Of a DNA stretch of 37,897 bases, positions 30,838 to 37,897 are shown one piece after another. Below the pieces are notes generated by a model, which saw only the letters and a program-made list of their open reading frames with translations, did no database searches and was not told the origin of the DNA. Position 1 is the stretch's first letter. Each line of letters begins with the position of its first letter. The position numbers and the translations under genes are program-made. Source of the DNA: Parasitella parasitica (lineage: Eukaryota; Mucoromycota; Mucoromycetes; Mucorales; Mucoraceae); the NCBI GenBank assembly GCA_025201805.1, contig MU619248.1, positions 43,510 through 81,406 of the forward strand. The letters are read 5' to 3'.

Positions 30838-33800
30838 TTAAGCAATCGCAGAAAGTACAATCTGAGAAATAGTTTCATCTTCGCTTCTCACAGACATTTC
30901 AAAAGCAACACCGGAAGAAGAGTTGAACGTCATACGACATCTTGCCAATACCTTCTCGCCTGTCAAAAATGTACCTGCCATATTCAATGTATGTACGTTG
31001 GGATTGCGTGGCAAAGAAGTGTCATCAAGAGGCTGCATGCCTAATAAATCTATAATGGCAGTACAGGCTGCTCGAAGACTGGGCGCCTTTTCGCGATCTA
31101 GCGCCAAAGTCTCTATTGCCTCACCTGGTGCGTATTTTTGAAATTCTTCCTCAAAATCGGACACGTACGTAGCGCGGATATAATCGCTTGTCAATAAATC
31201 AACTTCTTCGACCTGGTATTCATCCTCGTAGCCTTCCTCATCGGGTTCACCTGTAGTAGGATCGCAATCCTTGATAACGAATTTTAATGTGTTGGTGAAT
31301 GATGCTAAAAGTGCATGAATGCGTGGAAGCATTAGCATGTTTGTTTGTGTGTGTATGTATATATGTCGTAGCTGTATTTTACTTACCAACGGGGAAATCG
31401 TCGACATCCTCTCTTTCGTAAGCAACGTAGATTTGTCCAGGAACGTCATACTCTAACTTGGGAGCAGGGATCTCCAACACGCGTACTAAGCCAGCATCCT
31501 CATCGTCGATTTGCATGATCATCTCGACATCTTCCAGTAACTGATCATTCAAGGTATTGACGCAGTTGAACTGGAAGACAATGTGCTTGGCAAAAGTGTG
31601 CTTGATGCAATGAATTGTGTATTCTGTCTCGCTTTCAGTAACCTCAATCTTTGCAGAGCTCTTGAACAGAGTGCCAAAAGCAGCAATTTCAGGTATGGCA
31701 GACAAGGCATCAGCATACGCAGCTTGTTGATCGAGTTGACTACTGGATTTGTGATCTGCTTGAGGTGTGGCGGGCGTAGATGAGGGATGAGGAGAAGATG
31801 TGACAACGGTGGTCAGATCTTGAGGTCTGTTGCGACGACGCTCCTCTTCCTCTTGAGATTTGCTGATGACAGGGACAGCTGATAGATTGAAAACTTTTGT
31901 AATGCTGCTTCCGAGGTTAACATACTCAACCAACTCACGCTCCAAGATGGGGAGGGCAAAGGTAGAATCGTCGACGCTGTAAAGCTTGGCCAGCTGCTCA
32001 TTTTTTATCATTCCAAGAGCCAGCGTAGCACGATCGCGAACTTCATCGTCCACATCGTCTTGACAACGGGCCAGCAGGACCTTGACGCTCTGCTTGACAC
32101 TGGCATCAGGGCAGTTGGTACCGAACTTGGAAAGAGCGCTGACGGCAGCACCGCGAATGATCGAGTTCTCGAGGATCACACGGTTATAAATGTAGCGAAT
32201 GTACTTTGTAGGCGTAGGCGTCTTGGGGCCTTCCGTTCCCAGCATGTGAAGGACGCGGACTGAAAGCTTTGTAAACTCACAATCCTCAATAAACTCGCAC
32301 AAGTATGATAACGCTACATGGTACAGTGAATACCTGCTTTTTTCCACTTATTTAAGGAGGGGGAAGAAGTATGTACTTACCTGCATCCTTGGATTCAGGA
32401 ATATGACGAACCATGTCAAAGATAGCTTCCACAACAGCCTTCTTGAACTCGTAGCCGCCCTCGTCACGCAGAACGCCACTCAAGAAGGTCAGCATCACAG
32501 CCTGCTTATTTGGGAACTTTATGCAAAGAGATCGAATAGCTTCCACGACAATGACTTTGAATTCGTCTGAAATCTCACCCATAAAGCTGGAAATTTGCTT
32601 CATCAAGCGATCGACAGATGCTTCGTTGCCCGTTTTGAGCAATGTTGTAATGGCAAAGGTGGCAATGCTACGATTTTGGTCAGAAACCAAGTTTTCAATG
32701 TCCAAATTACAGGGGGAGACTGCAGACGGCTTGGATAAAGCGAGAGTGTTCAAGATACGGATGGCAGCAAAACGCAATGTAGGCTTGGGAGAAGACAGGA
32801 AAAGCTGCAAGACTGAAAAAAAATAGATATGAATCATACCATTGTCACCCTCCTGGATAAAAACTTACCAGAAATGGCTGGGTAAAGCTCCTTGGCCGAG
32901 GCATCCTTCATTTCGCAGATGGCACGAGCAGCCTCTAAATTGACCATATCGCTCTTGTGTCTTAAATATCCTTCCAAAAGCTCGTAAATGCGCTTGGCAG
33001 ATCTAGTACAAGCGTATTGTCAACATTCATAAACTTCACTTTTGCACAGTTGCACCACTTACGACGGATCTTCTTCCATCACCTTGCAAGCATATCTGAT
33101 CAAGATGCAAACAGCAGCAGGGTTCTTGAGAGTTCCACTGTTGCCGCCACGGCCACTGCCAGAGAAAGTTTGCACTAATTTGGCAACAGCCATGCGATCT
33201 TGTTGACGAATAAGATACAGCAGACCGATAGCTTGATATTGTGCAATGCCGCTGGTGGAGACAACGACCTGGTTCTGCTGGGTAGAGCCGCCAAAGCTGG
33301 TAATGTAACTCGACGCAGTAGAAGCAAACCCACCAGACTGCTTGGCGTAAGCAGCTTCTTGTACTTCAGTTGCCCAACGGCGCACAATCTCCTTGGAAGC
33401 GCCAAACAAATGGTAGGATGAGACAAGAGCAGCGCCGGATACTGAGGGGTTTTTGTCGACAATAGAGGCCTTGATGATGCGCTCGATACCTTGAATCATA
33501 GAAGGGTCAGTAATGAGGCATAAGGCACGAATGGCATTGGCACGGTAGATGGTTTCCTGCTTGGATTGAATGTCCTTGATTAAGGACTGGGTTACCATGA
33601 TCACATCCTGAGCGATTCCCGATAATTCTTTAATGACTAGATACATCATTTGTCTGAGCGAGGTCTACAAGCAAAGTTAGATACGACATGTAGCGTGCGC
33701 AAAAAAAAAAAACCATCCCTCTCCCCAATCGAGCTTACATCTTTGGACTGAAAGAGCTTGATCACATTGAAGAAAAGGTCGGTTGCTTCTTGCGAGTTGA

Positions 33801-34031
33801 AGGGCTCGCCCAAAGAAAGCAGATAGACGATCTTTGTCAGCAGTAGTCGACACTTTCTGACATTGATAGGCGAATCGTTGAAAGCGCGGGCTTCTTGCAG
33901 AACTGTAGACTTGTTAATTTGCGAAAAGACATTAACGTCTCCTATGTCACAGACAACATGAGTCTTGTTGGGTTCCTACCAAAGCTGCTTGCTTGCTTAC
34001 CTGAATCTTCGTCTCTTTTGGCGTAGCTCAT
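30838..34031 (-). CDS. SEC21: Coatomer subunit gamma (COPI)
   Basis: Seven exons: 34001-34031, 33739-33941, 33063-33664, 32869-33002, 32381-32812, 31387-32313 and 30838-31304, giving 931 residues. It is the large gamma subunit of the COPI coat, for Golgi-to-ER and intra-Golgi transport. The adaptin-like helical N-domain carries [62 protein letters not shown] and [21 protein letters not shown] Ser/Thr/Pro linker follows (about residues 600-625), then the C-terminal appendage ending LSAIA. The exon 6 start was set at a CATGTAG acceptor (32314) because only this restores the conserved [11 protein letters not shown] junction. An upstream in-frame ATG (34190 region) with a GTAAGT donor could add nine residues by splicing. 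Confidence 0.95.
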
Positions 34032-34312
34032 CTGATCTTGTTGTAGCGAGATGTTTCGAGGATATTCAGTATAAAACAAGGAAATAGAGAGATAGAAAGA
34101 TAGAGAGAGAGAGAGAGAGAGAGGAAAAAGAAAGTACGTGATAAAGCAAGCCAACAACTTACTTTAACACGTCTGGGAGTGGTTAACATGATGCTCAAGT
34201 ACCACTGATTGGCTAGAAATACACCTGTTCAACGTCATGAAATTCCGTTGTAGGCACACATATTAAGCAAAATTTAAACGACAAAAGTTTTTTTTTTTTT
34301 TTTCACCACATA
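34032..34312. promoter_or_regulatory. Divergent promoter region of SEC21 and the TcdA-like gene
   Basis: 281 bp between two divergent start codons. It contains a (GA)n run at 34101-34124, which is CT-rich in the SEC21 leader, and a 14-T tract at 34289-34302 just before the + strand ATG. No discrete TATA box stands out. Confidence 0.5.
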
Positions 34313-35984
34313 ATGTCATTGTACCAAAAATTTGCAGATTCAGTGGGCCAGTTTGTTGAGAAACATCCCAAATCTGTCCAATTAACATTAACTGCAGTAG
34401 CCGCCTCAGCGCTAACAGCATCCAGTATTCTCACATGGCAGGCTAATCAGCGCAAAAGCCGGGCAAAAACACTCAAAGACGAGCTCAAAGATGCAGAACT
34501 TGGCAGAACGATTAATCTGACAGCTGTGGGCACTGTAAATATACCCGATCAGCCCCAAGTTTTACCTCCTCCCGCTATTTTCGACGACAGATTGATCGAG
34601 GAGCAATTGAGTAAAAACACTGCATTCTTGGGCCAAAAGGGAGCAGGTAAAGTCAGGGATGCGTTTGTCGTCGTAGTGGGTGCCGGTGGTGTCGGCTCGT
34701 GGGCTGCTCTCATGCTGATGCGCTCCGGTGTAAAGCGAATCCGTATAATCGATTTTGACCAAGTGACATTGAGCAGTTTGAACCGCCACGCAGTCGCTAC
34801 ACTGGAAGATGTGGGCACTCCAAAAGTGAGGTGCATCAAGGCTCATTTCAAACAGATTGCGCCTTTTGTTCAAGTTGAAGACTGCATTGATTTGCTGAAC
34901 GCCGATAATGTAGATGCATTGTTGAGCGGCAAGTTGGCCACAGAACATATTATGTATACGTCAACTGACTTTTTTTTTATTTTATTTTACTCGCTAGGCA
35001 ATCCTGACTATGTGATTGACGCAATCGACAATATCAACACCAAGATTGACCTGATAAAGTATTGCCATGATAAAAAGTTGCCTGTCATCAGCTCAATGGG
35101 TGCTGGTGCAAAGGCGGATCCATCCCGCATCCAAATTGCAGACATTAGCGAGACATTTGGTAGGCATGGGAGCTTTGATGTGTCAATCTACACCCACTCA
35201 TATCCACGTACGTGTATATAGAGGACCCTCTTGCTCGTTCAGTGAGACAAAGACTCAAGAAATTGGGCATTTTGAACGGGGTTCCTGTTGCCTATTCGAC
35301 CGAAAAACCACACCATGTCAAACTATTACCACTAGGTAAAATGAACATCCGACTCGACGTCGTGTACACAGGACTAATGCACTGGTTCGACAGAGGAAGA
35401 AAAGATTGAAGACAGAGATGAATTTTCAGCACTACCAGACTTTAGAGCTCGTATTTTACCCGTACTTGGCACAATTCCAAGTATGTTTGGCATGGCTATT
35501 GCCACATTTATTCTTTTGAAACTAGCAGATTATCCCGATTTTGATCCCCTGCCTGTCAAATTAAGAACTGGATTATATGGAAGGGTTCACAAGGAATTGC
35601 TGAATAGAGAGGCCAAGACATTCAATGAAAAGTGAGTGCCCTGATGATGACGAATAGTATGCTCATGCAGTCCCACCAACAACATAAAATAGAGTGTGCG
35701 CCCTGGACGTTCAAGATGTCGCCTACATATTTGAGGAGATGTGGCATGGCAAATCCGCCCTCTCCGGCCCCAACGATAAATTGGCATTGACAAGATGGGA
35801 CAAATCAAAGCCTTTGGGTTATTTAAACGTTGTTTGTTTGACGAGACAAGAAGCGGATGCGCACGACAGTTTGCAAGCCCATGTTGATCTTCAGGAGCAT
35901 TACGGCAAAGAAGTCTATCAGCAGGTTTTGAATCATTTTGAACGCGAGAGATCTATTCAAAAAGCTTGGAATCATGTACTGTGA
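34313..35984 (+). CDS. TCD1: tRNA threonylcarbamoyladenosine dehydratase (TcdA/Tcd1-2-like)
   Basis: Five exons: 34313-34928, 34998-35159, 35222-35335, 35394-35631 and 35693-35984, giving 473 residues. The E1-like enzyme converts t6A37 to its cyclic form ct6A in ANN-decoding tRNAs using ATP; the yeast paralogues are anchored in the mitochondrial outer membrane. Marks: N-terminal hydrophobic helix (about 22-41), GQKGAGKVRDAFVVVVGAGG, Rossmann GAGGVGS (123-129), RIIDFDQVTLSSLNRHA, DYVIDAIDNINTKIDL, SSMGAGAKADP, and ISETFEDPLARSVRQRL, then a fungal C-terminal helix region (LPVLGTIPSMFGMAIA). Intron 1 (34929-34997) uses a GCAAGT donor (GC-AG) and is 69 nt without a stop, so retention would insert 23 residues in frame. 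Fungi often have two paralogues; which one this is cannot be told. Confidence 0.92.
34929..34997 (+). other. GC-AG intron in the TcdA-like gene
   Basis: The donor is GCG|GCAAGT, the branch-like site CAACTGAC, followed by a T-rich tract and the acceptor CGCTAG. Removal joins LLSG to NPDYVIDAID exactly as in the family. No GT donor nearby gives this junction. Confidence 0.75.
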
Positions 35985-36672
35985 TAGAAATTCTGGATAT
36001 TTTATAATATTAGAACCTAGTTGAATGAAATATAATTGTGTTTATAAAGAAAGTACTTGGGGAAAAGCTCAGAGAGTCTAATGATTTCATTGACGCCTTG
36101 TTGAGATCAACACTAGTGGATTTTGCTTTGCTATCCCCATCTTCTATGCTTTACACTTCCAATTCCACAGTTTCACACTCGATTAGCGAGACTGGATTTC
36201 CAGTGGTACATTCATTAAAGCCCTCCTTTGTCTGTTAACACACTGCCTTTTCTTTAATACCGTTCTGGCCCACAACAGTCGTGCAACGCTTGTTTGGGAT
36301 GAGGTGGCATTCCATATTATCATGGCATACATATGAGCTAAATAAAAATTGTAGGCTGTCTAAACTGGAATTTGAGTTTGCATCAGCTTTTCTTGGCGCT
36401 TCTTTCAGCACTTGAGAAGCAATCAGGCGGCATATAGACTTTGGCACAGACAAGTGTGCAGTCTAACGGGGAACTTCAAGCAAATGAAACTTGCGTGTAA
36501 AGAAGGGTAAATCCGGTTATTCATATGGAGAAAGCACAGCATCTTTTTTCCATCGAAATTACATTGCCCTCAATTGCTTTTCATATTGGCAAAGTTGAAT
36601 TCCAACGGATCCACAGTGTTTTGTCGCTGTATACCAAAAAGGGTGTGTTTATTTATTACAAATTTAATGATT
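35985..36672. other. Intergenic between convergent genes, with Cys-rich relic
   Basis: 688 bp separate the stops of the TcdA-like gene and RPL2. Apart from the relic at 36151-36474 there is only AT-rich 3' flank sequence. Confidence 0.5.
36151..36474 (-). pseudogene. Cys-rich exon remnant with one in-frame stop
   Basis: After a CCCGTTAG acceptor (about 36474) the minus strand reads a sensible frame: ICRLIASQVLKEAPRKAD, FLFSSYVCHDNMECHLIPNK, then RCTTVVGQNGIKEKAVC. A TAA follows at 36235-36237, after which the same frame goes on with QTKEGFNECTTGNPVSLIEC and ends at 36151. The even spacing of Cys on both sides of the stop suggests one formerly continuous cysteine-rich, perhaps zinc-binding, domain. 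No start codon precedes it. A GT-AG segment covering the stop exists (45 nt) but is a weak intron. Probably a pseudogene; family not recognised. Confidence 0.35.
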
Positions 36673-37507
36673 TTAAGCATCCTTGATCTTCTTGGTACCA
36701 CGAAGGAGACCAGTGCGACGAGCAGCAATCAAACCGACCTTTTGACCAGCGGGAGAATCACGAGCCATAGTAGAGGCTTTACCAATATGTTGATGGTTAC
36801 CACCACCGTGAGGATGGTCAACGGGGTTCATAGCAACACCACGGGTCTTGGGCCAGCTGTTGCGCTTGACTCTGTACTTGTGGAAAGCACGACCAGCTTT
36901 CAAGAGAGGCTTATCGATACGACCACCACCAGCAACGATACCAATGACAGCACGGGAGGTGGAGGGAATAACCTTTTTGGAACCAGAGGGAAGACGGATA
37001 CGAGTCTTACCATCATCACCATGGCCAATGATAGTGACATAGTTGCCAGAAGCACGGGCAATGGATCCACGATCACCAACCTTTTCCTCAACATTACAGA
37101 CAACGGTACCTTCGGGGACAGAGGCCAAAGGCATGACATTACCAATGTTCAAAGTAGCCTTCTTACCGGCATAAATGAATTGGCCAGTGTACATACCTTC
37201 AGTGGCAATGAAAGTCTCGGTACGGAGCTTGTACCTTGATGTTGAACTGTCAGTATCCGCTGCTACATGTCCAACAAAAAAAAAACAATAAAAAACACAC
37301 TTACTTGTAGGGATCACGGAAGACAACCTTAGCGAGAGGAGCACCTCTTCCAGGATCGTGGACAATGTCTTTGACGATACCACGGACGTAACCATGACGC
37401 TCAGCAAAGTCGAAAACTCTGAGCTTGGCGGCGCCTTTACGGCCAACAGTGTGAGACTTGAAGATACTTCCAGCACCTTTTCTTTGAGCACGAATGACGC
37501 GACCCAT
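36673..37507 (-). CDS. RPL2: 60S ribosomal protein uL2 (L2/L8e)
   Basis: Two exons, 37305-37507 and 36673-37234, giving 254 residues, the same length as yeast Rpl2. It is a core large-subunit protein next to the peptidyl-transferase centre. Marks: [19 protein letters not shown] start, RDPYKYKLRTET across the splice junction, [34 protein letters not shown], and the universally conserved loop [17 protein letters not shown] with the functional His, followed by [13 protein letters not shown]. Codon use is strongly biased (mostly C-ending), as in other highly expressed genes such as the beta-tubulin here. The stop faces the TcdA-like gene. Confidence 0.97.
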
Positions 37508-37897
37508 TTTAAATCAAATCTACACAATATAAATTTTGGTTTTTAGAACGTCTGCATCTTTGCCATATTCAATGTATTTTTTTTTTTTTTTTTTTTTTGC
37601 AAGTATGGAAAGTTTGAGCGAAAGAAACATTGGGCACATCCACAATTAACATCCATCTGTTTTTCTAATCCATAGCTGTATCAGTGCATGCATCCATATC
37701 TCTGTTTCTATCGTCGGAACTTTCATTGCTAGATACATCTTTGATATGAATACTAACCCTTAATTAGGTGTAGGGAGGAGAAGAGAAGGTTTGCACATTG
37801 CAGAGAGTAGGCTTGCTCTAAGATCTGTTGAACTCCGGGCATCTAAATGATAAGTGACAGACTTCCGACCCGAAGCCCTCCATTTACTCTTGGTTCT
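37508..37897. promoter_or_regulatory. RPL2 upstream region (to window end)
   Basis: 390 bp upstream of the RPL2 start. It has a ~21-nt T/A homopolymer at 37577-37597, as is common in fungal ribosomal-protein promoters, and an AACCCTTAA element at 37757-37765 that resembles a telo-box. No coding frame is visible up to the edge. Confidence 0.4.

Noticed and set aside
36574-37239. 221-codon + strand ORF opposite RPL2
   Set aside because: Thr/Ser-rich shadow of the strongly codon-biased ribosomal protein gene.

Overview
The window looks like nuclear DNA of an early-diverging filamentous fungus, most likely of the Mucorales (Mucoromycota). The grounds are AT-rich intergenic DNA, many short introns (about 50-95 nt, usually GTAAGT...AG with a CTAAC/CTGAC-like branch site), TATA boxes close to start codons, typical fungal housekeeping genes, and a beta-tubulin with the residues expected of naturally benzimidazole-insensitive zygomycetes. 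The species cannot be fixed from the sequence alone. Exon models below were built by hand from splice signals and reading-frame continuity.

Layout. 1-1.1 kb holds transposon debris: the C-terminal end of a Tc1/mariner transposase, apparently inserted into an intron of an older degraded gene, next to a possible LINE scrap. 1.6-5.8 kb is a cluster of three genes for secreted proteins: an acidic-tailed protein (+), a 'choice-of-anchor A' surface protein with a Thr-rich stalk and a His/acidic tail (-), and a 206-residue secreted protein (+). 5.8-7.6 kb is an MFS transporter (-). 8.1-8.5 kb is another gene scrap, followed by BOL3 (+), a DUF2415-type WD40 protein (-) and a GPATCH1-like splicing factor with an RS tail (-).

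13.7-17.3 kb is a long gene-poor stretch with one tRNA-Gly(GCC) and, 80 bp further on, a ~0.3 kb MITE-like element with ~60 bp terminal inverted repeats. 17.3-20.3 kb is an unrecognised 899-residue protein, perhaps a very divergent Hsp70-like one (-). Then come HEM1 (5-aminolevulinate synthase, -), a four-helix membrane protein (-), SLX9 (-) with a possible tiny spliced gene running divergently from it, and beta-tubulin (-). 27.2-29.3 kb is sparse, with a small membrane protein and a candidate spliced micro-ORF. PEX12 (+), gamma-COP/SEC21 (-), a TcdA/Tcd1-2-like tRNA t6A dehydratase (+) and ribosomal protein uL2/RPL2 (-) close the window.

Most genes are unrelated housekeeping functions packed 80-700 bp apart: heme synthesis, mitochondrial Fe-S handling, 60S and 40S biogenesis, splicing, COPI transport, peroxisome import, cytoskeleton and tRNA modification. 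The unusual content lies in the secreted-protein cluster, the mobile-element debris, the unassigned 899-residue protein, several candidate micro-genes, a GC-AG intron and the natural tubulin substitutions. No CRISPR, operon or bacterial-type system is present.
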